64,000 nt of DNA from Eleusine coracana subsp. coracana (Eukaryota; Streptophyta; Magnoliopsida; Poales; Poaceae): contig CM064434.1 in the NCBI GenBank assembly GCA_032690845.1, positions 7,194,108 to 7,258,107 on the forward strand. Direction: 5' to 3'. The notes under the pieces were generated by a model. The model was not told where the DNA came from and did no database searches. It saw only the letters and a program-made list of their open reading frames with translations. Position numbers and translations under genes: made by a program. Numbering within the stretch: position 1 is the first letter of the stretch; every line of letters begins with the position of its first letter. Shown piece after piece: positions 33,572 through 43,960 of this stretch.

Positions 33572-34229
33572 TGATTTTGGCTATATGCATTACTTTTTTT
33601 TTTGACAGCTATATGTGCATTATATACCTTTGACCTCGTTTGGTGAACAAAATAGTATTCCAATTTGCATCTTGGTTTTGAAGGACTAGCAGATCTAATT
33701 GACTTCATCTCGATCATATTGTATTCTCTATTCATTCATATGTCCACGTGCAACATATATACGAGGATGGAATAGCATGCTCGTTTTGCCTAATTAACAC
33801 AAACATGGATTGCAAGAAGCATGTTCGCTAGCGATAACTGTTGCTATACACAGAATGCAAAACATTCGGTTATCCTAAATTTTACGTTACTGAAATCGGA
33901 AGGAATTTCAGTCGATACCACGGATCGTGACACGATGGGTGGAATATCAACCGTGCAGTTATTTTTTTTTTGCGGAGTTACCGTGCAGTTAATTAAACCC
34001 TGGTGAGGAACTATATTCACACTAGAAGCGCTCAATCCACGGTCTTGTCCGGTCTCTATCCAACGCACGGTCTCGGAACACGTCCGTGTACTATAATGAT
34101 GATCTGATCCAATTCAATGGGCTGCAATTTGTGCAACTCGCGGTTCCCAAAATATCCTCCGTTTTTCTTCCCTATCAATCACTCTCTCCAAAACAAGAGG
34201 GGGCAGATTTGCAAAACAAGTGCAGCGCC
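33572..34229. other. Region upstream of MED26c-like gene
   Basis: AT-rich intergenic sequence. No gene was recognised and no TATA box could be assigned with confidence. Confidence 0.45.
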
Positions 34230-34696
34230 GCAGGAATGGAAGAGACGCGCCCCGTCGGCTTCCGAGGCTATTTTCGTCAGTTCCCGGAAAGAGTTAAAAA
34301 CACATGGGACCAGGCCCGAAAGAAGGCGCCCACCGGCGAGCATCGAAGCGCAGCGCAGGGGGCAAGAACGAACGAACCAACCCAGCACCAAGCTGCTGAG
34401 CACAGCCAAATCCAGCCAGCCACACGAATATCGCAGAGAATTTCCCGTCTCTCTCTCTCTTCGCCTTCCCCCCTCCCTTCCTTTTCTCTCTCCTCCGGTT
34501 TCGGATCCACCGTCGCAGCCTTAACGGGTCCCCATCGCTTCGTCTCCCTCTTACCGGGCCCGGCCTGCCGCCGCCTTCGCCGGACTTGGGCGAGGTTGGC
34601 CGCCGCGGGGAATTGCCTTGACGAGGTTGAGGACTGAGTCGCGTCGGGTTATCGGATCTTGCGGCGCGGGTCCCAGGAACCGGTAGCGGCGGGCGG
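34230..34696 (+). promoter_or_regulatory. Probable 5' UTR of MED26c-like gene
   Basis: A GC-rich leader with a CT-rich tract (34440-34500) directly before the ATG at 34697. The transcription start is not determinable here. An upstream ATG (34237) opens a frame that ends before or out of frame with the main start. Confidence 0.4.
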
Positions 34697-37188
34697 ATGG
34701 ACGGGGAGGACCAGCGCCTCCGCCGCGCGCTCGCCGCCTTCGGGGGCGACGTGTGGGCCCTGGCCGACGCCGCGCTGGCGGCGGCGGCGCGCGACCGTCC
34801 CGAAGAGCTCCGCGCGCGCCGCGACGGCATCGTCGAGCGGCTCTACGCCGCCGCCGGGTGCAGCAACTGCGACGGGCGTCCGCCGCGCGCCGCGTTGGCG
34901 GCGGCGGGGCTGGAGGAGGACGAGGAGGCGGTGGCGGCTGCGCTATCTCCGGAGCCTGAGGCTGAAGTGGACGCCGATCGCGAGGAAGAGGCTGACGAGC
35001 TCGGCGGCGGCGACGACGTCGACGACGCCGGGCTGGAGAGCAAGATCCTGGCCATCAGGGACTTCTTGGAGGACCCCGAACAGGTCCCCAAAGAATCCCT
35101 TTTTACCACCTCGCGACGCGAATTTGCTCCAAATGCGCAGCTTTTTCACACAATCCGCATGTTCGTGGTGTTTTGTCACAGCCCGAGGACGAGCTGGTGA
35201 GCTTGCTGCAGAACCTGGCAGACATGGACGTCACCTACAAGGCGCTCCAGGTGATTTTTTTTTTTTTTGCCATTCTCTTCCTTACTTCTCTTTTGTTTGG
35301 CTTACTAAAGCTGATGACAGATTAGTCAAGTGATTGATGTGAATTCTGAATTGGGCTTCCTTCGAAAGGGTAAAAAGTTCATGTTTGTGTTTGCGCAGGA
35401 GACTGACATCGGCCGCCAAGTGAATGGCCTGCGTAAGCATCCCTCTGGCGAAGTCCGGCGACTGGTAAAACAGCTAATCAGGTGAAGAACAAGAACGCTG
35501 TTCGCTAAACAAGTTCTTCCCAGTTGCAATATTCTTTTATTTAATTATCCTTTCTTTTCTGGATCATGGTATTGCTTGCAACTTGAAGGAAGTGGAAGGA
35601 GATAGTGGATGATTGGGTGCGCCTGCACAATACTGGTGGTGACGGCGGCAATTCGCTCATAAGTATGTCACTGCTGTAAAATTTTACAGTCTCTTTGGCT
35701 CAGGAATTTTTGGGGATAAGTTTCTTTTGCTGTTCATGATAATCCTGATGGGTGAAACCGGTGGTTTGAATGATGACAGCTGATGGTGACTCGCCCGATA
35801 AAATCCAAGGCAGGAACCACCAGAGCCCTCGGGTAACTGTTCTTGCATAGAAGCGGCTCTAAATAACTACCTCATAGCTTTCTTTTCTGATTTCGTCGTC
35901 TGTGGAAAGCTTCTTTCTGCTAAAAGAGTATAGAGCTTGGAATATTCCACCGTCTAATATTCCTCAAGTTAGTTTACCAAACAACCCAGATCTAAAAAAT
36001 TAATTCACCATGCTTTTCTCATGCTGAGTAAACTACTAACAGGTTGAGCCAGCTGCTATCAGCTATAGTGGCACCAGTGCTTGTATTTTAGTAGACCTTA
36101 TATTACTTTTAACTTTTCTACATTGACCCCCTACTCTGAAAAGATGGCATCTTTCTTGATAAAACCTTGCAGGTTTCAGAGTTCAAGTATTCTCCCAGCC
36201 CGCAAAGGCATAGTGAGTTCCACAATTTATCATGCACTATATAGTACTTTGAATTTTGATATCTGTAAAATTTACTTATGACTTTATGTAAAATTTTAGA
36301 TGGTCCAAGCTCAGAGAGGCCTAATAATGGATTTGGGCCAACAATGGATGTGAAGCGTAGAGCAAGCCCTGCACCAACATATCAAAATTCCAGGCAGATA
36401 AACAATACCCACAACCATTCTACTACATCATCTGGTCCAGCTGTAAGGCTTTAACCAGACCATTCTTCTTATTCCTAGTCCCTATTGCTATCAGAATGGT
36501 TCTTGTTTAAAGTTGAACTAGCTCTATCAGTGTAGACCCCATATGTAGCATCTTTTGACCGATTATTGCCTCACCTGTCGATACACAGTAGTGACTAGTC
36601 GTGAAACATGCAAAAAAGTTTAGTGTTCCACTTTCATTGGACAAAGCAATCACGGTTCTCGTTAGATCAGACATTTCATACTGCCTGTTAACTGTCATAT
36701 TGCTTGTTATTTTCTTCTTAGAAAGGAGTTGAGTCTGTGATAATGTATTTGAGTTTTCTATGCAGAAAATGGCCAGGGACCATAAGGACAATCTTTTGGA
36801 CCTTGATAAGCTGGATTTTGCAAGGAGGAGGCTCCAGGAGAATTATCAGGAAGCACAAAATGGTAAAGAACTAGGTTCTGTACTTCAGTGTCCATTATGG
36901 CCGTATTATGATAAATATTTGGAGCTATTGGCTGCTTTGTGTACTTTAATCGGTTTCTTTTCTAATTGTTCTACTTCAATTTGTGTCAAGTTGACCCTTC
37001 AGATTTTAGATCAAAGATACAGATAGATTGAAGACTTATTCCTTTTTTTTGTGCTTGCTTTTTTTTTTACAGCAAAAAAGCAGAGGACTATCCAAGTGAT
37101 GGACATCAACGAGATACCAAAGCCGAAAAACAGGAACACTTTCATCCGCAAGAGCGGGAGCGGTGGGCTCCCGGCACGGCACCGATAA
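34697..37188 (+). CDS. MED26C: Mediator of RNA polymerase II transcription subunit 26c-like
   Basis: Nine exons: 34697-35083, 35182-35250, 35399-35481, 35589-35662, 35780-35832, 36173-36212, 36300-36442, 36766-36862 and 37073-37188. All junctions are GT/AG and in frame, giving 353 aa. Residues 1-129 hold an alpha-helical N terminus and an acidic stretch. A TFIIS N-terminal (LW) domain spans about 130-205, with LVSLLQNLADMDVTYKALQ, GRQVNGLRKH and IRKWKEIVDDWV. A basic C-terminal coiled segment (RDHKDNLLDLDKLDFARRRL) ends with a Lys/Arg-rich tail. MED26 links Mediator to elongation factors in the nucleus. Length and layout fit plant MED26c. No lesions. Confidence 0.93.
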
Positions 37189-37732
37189 CCCGACCCTTCT
37201 CAGCTGCACAGCGCCTCACTTGCAAACTTTTATCCCAAAAACCACGAATGAAAAAGGATTGAAACAAACGGTTTCGTCCTCCTTTTCGGCATGTTTAGCC
37301 TTTTGCCTCCAGCGTAATATTTGTCAGGTACATAAAGAGTGGATGCTTATGTTTTCTTTTCTGTGATAAAGAAGTATAGGAATTAGTGCTGTCTTCACTG
37401 CTGTTGGTTGTTTGATCGTCATGTTTGCTTGTCCATATTGCAATTGGTCAGTGGTGGATAGGCATGTGATGTGTGCAATCTTAGATGCCCCAGCAGGTCA
37501 GCATATCCAGCTTTAGCACATGGTGGCCAGCGTTAACATTCAATGTTCCTGTTATGCCCTTGCTTTAGCAGATAATCTTAGCTCGTGCCATTTGTGAAGA
37601 TGAGACTTTTACACGGCAACACGAGAAACGAGTTTGCCACGGTGCGATTGGCATCATGAATGGGGTTTGTTCGGATCTTTCCGCCACATGAGACTTCTGT
37701 AGACCTTTTCTTTAAGTTCTTCAACTTTGTAG
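37189..37732. other. 3' flank of MED26c-like gene
   Basis: 3' UTR and intergenic sequence. No gene or element recognised. Confidence 0.5.
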
Positions 37733-37734
37733 TA

Positions 37735-37942
37735 TTTCCCGTCCCAATATATTTGACATTCTAGCTAATTTTATTTATTTTAAAATAATTATCATTCTTA
37801 CTTTTTAATATAACTTTCTCTCTTTCTAATATATTTCTATTTTTATCTCTCTCTTTCTTGTTTTCTATACACCTACTTTTTATACTTTTTCTTAATTTTT
37901 GTGTCTAGAATTAAAACATCAATTATTTTGAGATGGAAAAAG
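37735..37942. mobile_element. Stowaway-like MITE, 208 bp
   Basis: TA dinucleotides at 37733-37734 and 37943-37944 flank imperfect inverted ends: TTTCCCGTCCCAATATATTTG on the left and, complemented, CTTTTTCCATCTCAAAATAA on the right. The AT-rich interior is typical of the family. Confidence 0.7.
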
Positions 37943-38101
37943 TAAGTAGCTAGAGCATCACTCCATCATTTGTACTTGTCACCTGTCAAGAAAGATGGTC
38001 GTGACTACCCAATGGATGCCCGGGACATGGTCCAACCTTCTGCCTCAGTCAACATAGAACAGTTCATCGTAAAAAAAACATAAAATAGCAGTATTCTTTT
38101 A

Positions 38102-38475
38102 GGCCAATCTTAATGATAGTTTTATTTGGGTTTAATTTTCATTAAATGATATACCACATAGACAAAGCTGATGATGTGGCATGAGTTTTATAAGGAGAGA
38201 GGAGAAATGAGTTTTATGGAGATAACTGTATATACACAGTTATTAAAATTTTGAAACTGAAATAAAATTTCATTGAGAGTGTTTAAGTTTCATCTTTACA
38301 TATTTATTAACTCTCATTGGTTATTTGGATGAAACATTTAAAGATACACTAACATATAAAACCATGAAATAAAATTTTACATTGAGAGATTCAATTTTAT
38401 TTGTCATTTTAAAAATTATAAAATAACGTAGTACTCTTAGAAACAACAAAATAAAACCATGGACCGAGAATAGCC
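38102..38475. mobile_element. Tourist/Harbinger-like MITE, 374 bp
   Basis: TTA duplications (38099-38101 and 38476-38478) flank inverted ends: GGCCAATCTTAATGATAG and, complemented, GGCTATTCTCGGTCCATGG. Subterminal TTTCAT and ATGAAA words recur inside. Confidence 0.7.
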
Positions 38476-38757
38476 TTATGACACCTAAAAACAGCAGCGA
38501 GTTTTTGGTAGAAGGTTTTTTTTTAGGGGAATTTGGTAGAAGTACACTTGCAAAGTTGCAAGAAGCAAATGGCACGAGTTTAGGCCTAGGCCCAGAGCCC
38601 ACTGCATTCCTAAGCTCACCTGCAGCCGAGGGACCTCCACTACACACGCGGTCTAGAGGCCGCTCGCGCATCGCGTCGGTTTGCCCGATTGGCCCTTGGA
38701 CGTGATCGCCAGGGCCGTTGCCGAAGTAGTACTTATCATGGAGCGGAGGGTTTCAAT

Positions 38758-39310
38758 TAGAGGTGTCCAAAAAGACCGGGTCAAGTGAGTTGGCACGAAA
38801 TCCTTAAAAGTACGACATGAACCTGATACGGCTCACTAATTTTAGGGCTCGTGCTGATACGGCCTGGTGATAAGGACCATGCCTGGGCTGAGAAGCAGGT
38901 CTTAAAGCTGGCACGACACGGCCCGTTTAGAAATATATTAATAGAATTATAAGTTTTATTATATACAATAAGTCATTCTAGTCTAGTGGTAAGATTATCT
39001 TTTCTCTTCTATGAGATCTCTAGTTTAATTTTCATCTCTAACATTTTATTTTCCTTATTTTAACACCCTCAATTCTAATTGGACCATCATACTTAGTTAG
39101 CCCATCGTATTTAGTGGACTGACCCGGCACGTTTAGATAATTTCATACCATATCATAGGTCAGAGATCGAGTTCTAAGACTATCTCGGCACCGTCCAAAA
39201 AAGCCCGTGGATCGTGCCAGCGCTATATTAAATATGCCCAGACCTTTTAAGACCCGGGCCGGGCTGTACCGTGCCGAGGCCGCACCGGGCCGCCCGTTTG
39301 TACACCTCTA
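38758..39310. mobile_element. Non-autonomous hAT-type element, 553 bp
   Basis: The ends TAGAGGTGT and ACACCTCTA are inverted repeats followed by further complementary GC-rich sequence. The 8-bp target duplication is GTTTCAAT (38750-38757) and ATTTCAAT (39311-39318), with one mismatch. No transposase frame. It carries a tRNA-like segment at about 38975-39045. Confidence 0.75.
38965..39060 (+). repeat. tRNA-like/SINE remnant inside the hAT element
   Basis: CTAGTCTAGTGGTAAGA resembles an A box and CTAGTTTAATTTTCATCTC a decayed B box, spaced as in a tRNA head. There is no cloverleaf acceptor stem, so this is not a functional tRNA gene. Confidence 0.4.
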
Positions 39311-39318
39311 ATTTCAAT

Positions 39319-40468
39319 CGGCACCTGCGGTCAACGGTGAACAGAAGCATGTTTTTTTTTATCACCTCTGTCCGGTCTGGCTCGCTGGTGGCACGACCAG
39401 TTGGGATTGGGATCCTCGACAGTCACCTCCCCAGCAGTCGCTCGGAGTAGTCGGCCTCTCCATGGTCCAACACAGCCGACCACATCCAATGACTCGTAAG
39501 GGCGTTTCCCTCACAGCTACTACAGTAATGATGTCTCCCTCACGAGTACTTGTTCTTCTCTGCTTCTCTGCTCGGCTACACCTACCATGGCGGGCACAAC
39601 TCCAAGCCAAATTACTGCCTCAATAAAATAGAAGAAAAAGACGAACCAAACAAGAAAACGAAAATGGCTCTTGGCCTTGCTTGAAGCTACGAGAGTTCAG
39701 TTCCTCACATCGAGCATCACAATGAACCAAAGAACAAGAAAAAAGACGCCCGTATACATGGCGCAGCTCAAGGATCTGAACTCAGAAAAAGAACTACAGG
39801 GCCCTCCGTGGATTCCTGAGCGAGCTCATCGTTTTTCCATTGGAACAATAGCACGGAGCTCCGTGCCTCCGTTCTTTTTTAAGTCCAGACGTCAAAACAA
39901 AGCTAATCTCATCGTAATTGTAAATTTCCCATCTCCGGTGAGCTCAAGTCAAATTCCTCTTGGCCTCTTCATCCTAATCATCTCCTTGAAGTGCTGCTGG
40001 TCCGGGGCAGCTGCATACGCCAGATTCAAGAATTTCATCGCCGCCGAGGTCCACAGTTACTCCATGCCGTCATTCGTCCGCACGTTGCGTTGCCTCCGGA
40101 GTCCGGACGACGGCAGCGGCAGCAAGGTCAAGGCCACGGCGCGTATAATATCTTCCTTTCGAGCGCCAACGGCAGCGGCAACGAGGCCAAGGTTATTGGG
40201 AGGAGCAATCGTGCGAGCCGTTTTGGATACGTCCTGTGAGTTTGGACGGCGGAGAGGCCGACTGCTCCGAGCGACTGCTGGAGAGGCAACTGCCGAGGAT
40301 CTCAATCCGACTAGTTGAGGCCCAAGGCAGGCACTAGCAACGTGCACCGTGGCGGTGGCTCCAACAAATCGACCCCAAATTGTTTAAAAAAAAATCGACC
40401 CCACGAAACAAGGTGGATTCCGAGGCGACCGCGTCCTTGATCGAATCCCTACACGCTACAGGTAAGGG
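39319..40468. other. Region without recognised genes
   Basis: A frame of 215 codons (39671-40318) runs through this stretch but shows no domain and no conserved composition, so I do not call it a gene. Confidence 0.4.
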
Positions 40469-40471
40469 TTA

Positions 40472-40666
40472 GAGCATCTTCAATAGTTGTTTCTTAGCTA
40501 TTTTTAAATTATTTATTAGAAAAAAGAAGAGAGAAGACAACTAACTTTTTTTCAAGAGGTAGTTTATAAAAAAAAATAAGACACTTAAACATGGATCCCA
40601 CTCCTTTTCAATTCTCTGTAAGAGCTAGCTGTTACCTCTTAGCTAACTCTATTATTGGAGAAGCTT
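40472..40666. mobile_element. Harbinger-like MITE, 195 bp
   Basis: TTA duplications (40469-40471 and 40667-40669) flank inverted ends GAGCATCTTCAATAG and, complemented, AAGCTTCTCCAATAA. The interior is AT-rich and without coding potential. Confidence 0.65.
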
Positions 40667-40707
40667 TTAGATAAAATGAACATGTCAAAGAGCTTTGTCC
40701 TCGTGTT

Positions 40708-41681
40708 TGATGAGGATATCACAATTGAGCATGTAATTCATGATCATGGAATATACCATAAACCAGCTACACCAGTCCAAAGACCCATTATATATAATCA
40801 TGTCAAGAAAATATAACAAGAGGTGAACTCACTTCTTAATAAATTTAGTATCATTTTGAATAAGAACTTTCTACTACCTAAGTCTTCTATATTGTGATAA
40901 AGTTTACACGCAGGGGGGGGGGGGGGAGGGTCTCACTGGACTAACCAACATAGAGTGCATCAAGGAGGACATGAGTTACATAGAAGTCGAACAATCTCAT
41001 TGACAGCTGACATCAGAGATAATTTCTAAGAGTCACGCATACTAGATCTTAAATATTCTCCCCACATAATATACATGGCTGGAAAGATAATCAATTCTAG
41101 TTTCACCTCCAACAAACGGCTTGTCATTTAGACTTCCCACTAGGGAGTAATGATCATTTTAGTGGAGACTGTCAGTAAGATTGATAGTCGTGCGAGACTT
41201 CACAGGACTGCTGTTTTCATACTATTCACCAACCCTTTAATTAATAGAAACTCCTGAACGTTTCACACCCAATTAGAAGGGATGTTCCTAGTATAAATAA
41301 ATATTGTATCTTAGTCATTTGGGACAACTTGGATAATAGAAAAGAACCCCCTTTGATTAACTCAGTGCTATCAAATTCAGAGAGTGATCTCTACCCCTTT
41401 GCTCTTGTGATTTTCCTGAAGATTACATAAGCGACGTTCGACTTCACCCAATTAGTGCTCCTGCTCCGTTTGATTGCAGGTTGTGTTGGTTGGTAACTCA
41501 AAGTGTGGTTGGGCGAATCCTTGATTCAGTTTGCCGTATAAAGACGGTGGTTGGCTTCAGATTAATTTCGTCAGGTTGCACTATTATCCCGGCTACTTGC
41601 AGCGAGTTATCTTTGCTTCTTTTGAAGCTAGTTATCTTGTTCGTTATCCTACGTCATGAAGATCGGGCCGCAGTCTCATCA
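40708..41681 (+). repeat. 5' LTR of the CRM-like Gypsy element
   Basis: It starts TGATGAGG and ends CTCATCA. It contains a G run (40914-40926) that is AAGGAGGGG in the 3' LTR. Many differences from the 3' LTR in the first 110 bp are C/T or G/A transitions, as expected from deamination of methylated DNA. Confidence 0.88.
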
Positions 41682-41682
41682 T

Positions 41683-41695
41683 TTGGTATCAAGAG
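41683..41695 (+). promoter_or_regulatory. Primer-binding site of the CRM-like element
   Basis: TTGGTATCAAGAG directly follows the 5' LTR. It resembles TGGTATCAGAGC, the complement of the initiator tRNA-Met 3' end used by many Gypsy elements, with one base inserted. Confidence 0.7.
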
Positions 41696-42616
41696 TCATC
41701 GTTACTATGGTAGGATTTTTCTTTACGCTTAGTTATATATATTTGTTATCATCCTATCCATAAAAGCCCTAAAAAAAATTTATATATAGCCCTTTGTTTC
41801 AATATATTATTTTGGTGAGTTTTGTTAAGTTTCAATCCATTAGAGTTTTTGTTTAGTTGCTGATCATATATGGCTTTGTGTGTCCTTTGTGCCTTTTCGT
41901 TTATCTTGCTATAATCCAAAAATTTGAAAAAAAAAACCTAGTCATTTCTTTGCGTAAACTTTGTTCCTATCTATCTACTAGTTACATTTATTTATATATA
42001 ATTGTGCAAGTGTTATATATGGTCTTATTTAGTATTGTGGCAAAAAAAAAGAGTGTCAAAAAAAAAAGAAAAAAGAAAAGTTGTAGAATAAAATTATTGT
42101 TGAGAAAGTTGGAAAAGAAAGGAGAAGGATCAGAATGTTCGCATGCACATGTGCTAAATTTTCATATCAAGTTATGTAACCAGTTTGCTATCTTTCTTTA
42201 GTGCAATTTTGCTAGGAGATTTATTATGAACCATCCATCCCTAGCATAATTTTTGTTTGCATCAAGTCTGAAAATTCATTTGCGCGTATGTTGCATCGAT
42301 TATATCTTTCATATCTTGTGATCAACACTAGACACTGGATTTCTAGTTTGGATTGCTACTTAACTTTATAACAACTAGAATTTTAGATTGCTCCTTGTGA
42401 ATTATTCGCCACCAAGCTCCACATAAAAGCCACCATAAACAGAATCGTGTTCGTGTATTCGTTTAACCATCACTTGTTACCGTCACACATTACTTTTGTA
42501 ATCTACAGAGAAACCATAAGAGCTTTGGTTGGTAAGAGAAGGCAAGCTTGAGAAATTCCACATATTTTTCTAACCCATATATGTTGTTGTTTGTACTCTA
42601 TTAGTTTTTTAGAGAA

Positions 42617-43960
42617 ATGGCTCAACCATCACTAGATCCATAGGATTGTGTGACATTGGCACAATTCATTGAGATGATAGCAAGTTTGAAAGCTACACAA
42701 CAAAGAAATACACAGGATATTCAGAACCTTATTACTCAAATTCAGAACCATCATGGACAGAATTTAGATCATGGGAATAATCAAGATGATGATTATGAAG
42801 CAAGTGATGAGGGGTCTACTACTAGACGTGCAAGACATCATCAAGAACGACAAAATAATCATGATCATCAACATGAGAGGCCTCATGGACGTGGTCGGGG
42901 AAATAGAGATAGAGTTTTTGGTCGAGGTAGAGGAAGAGGACATGCTTTTGATGCTAATTTTGAAGAATATGAACCTGAAAATGATGCTCGTAGCTGACAT
43001 GCATATAATCAGAACCAAGAGGATAAGTTTGACAAATTAAAATTCACTATGCCTAAGTTTGATGGAGGATCTGATCCAGAAGCTTATCTCACATGGGAGC
43101 TAAAAGTTGATAAGATTTTTTGCATGCATAATTATTCTGAAAAGAAGTTAGCAATGGCTTCTCTTGAGTTTGATGGCTATGCTCTAATCTGGTGGGAGCA
43201 AATTCTCAATGACCGAGAAGAGGCAGGATAAGGTCCTATTGCAACATGGGCTGAAATAAAAAGAAAAATGAGAGTATGATTTGTTCCAAAACATTATCAC
43301 CGTGATCTCTTTGATAAGCTACAGAATTTGAGGCAAGGAAATCTTTCCATTGAAGAGTATTACAAAGAGATGGAGAAGGCAATGATCAGGGATAGTGTAT
43401 ATGAACATGAAGAGCAATCTATTGCATGGTTCATGTCAGGTTTGCACCATAATATTCAGTGTATTGTTGAGTTTCAGCCATACTGCTGACTGATTAGTGC
43501 ATCAAGCAAGCAAAGCTGAGCGTCAATTGCAGAAAGATGCTAAGACAAATAAAGCTAATCAGTTCAGTTCAAAGACTACTCCAAGTAGCAGCAGGTTTAC
43601 TCCAAAGTTTGTTGCTGGACGAGGGACAAATACTACTTCAAGTAGCGGTGTACGCGCCAATTCTTGTGGTGATTACAACAACAAAGATGTTGCTAATTCG
43701 AGCATGAGAATCAAACCTACATCATCATCCACTACCTCTATTGGTTCTAGCAGTGGAATCCAGTGTTTCAAGCATGGAGGCCATGATCATGTCATAAAAG
43801 AATGCCCAACTAATCGTACCATTATTGTGAATGATCATGGAGAATATGAATCTGCTAGTGAAGAAGAGCAAGCTGTTGATGATGGAAAATTTGATGATGC
43901 TACTAAAAATAATGACTCAACAACTTATGAGTATGAGAAAGGTGCTGCTCTTGTAGTTAC
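42617..43960 (+). pseudogene. Gag of the CRM-like element (broken)
   Basis: The initiator ATG at 42617 is followed after eight codons by TAG. Later pieces include MPKFDGGSDPEAYLTWELKVDKIF (43049-43120, capsid core) and ALIWWEQ, and a zinc knuckle reading CFKHGGHDHVIKEC, in which the second Cys of CCHC is His. Stops occur at about 42995, 43229 and 43277. Arg/Gly-rich repeats lie at 42880-42950. Confidence 0.85.

Noticed and set aside
38965..39060. Possible tRNA gene
   Set aside because: Only A and B box-like words; no acceptor or anticodon stem pairing, so it is listed as a SINE-like relic.
39671..40318. 215-codon plus-strand frame
   Set aside because: No domain, mixed composition, overlapping frames on both strands and no splice or promoter support.
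42771..43040. Met/Ile-rich 89-codon frame
   Set aside because: An out-of-frame reading of the Gypsy gag Asp/His-rich repeat region.
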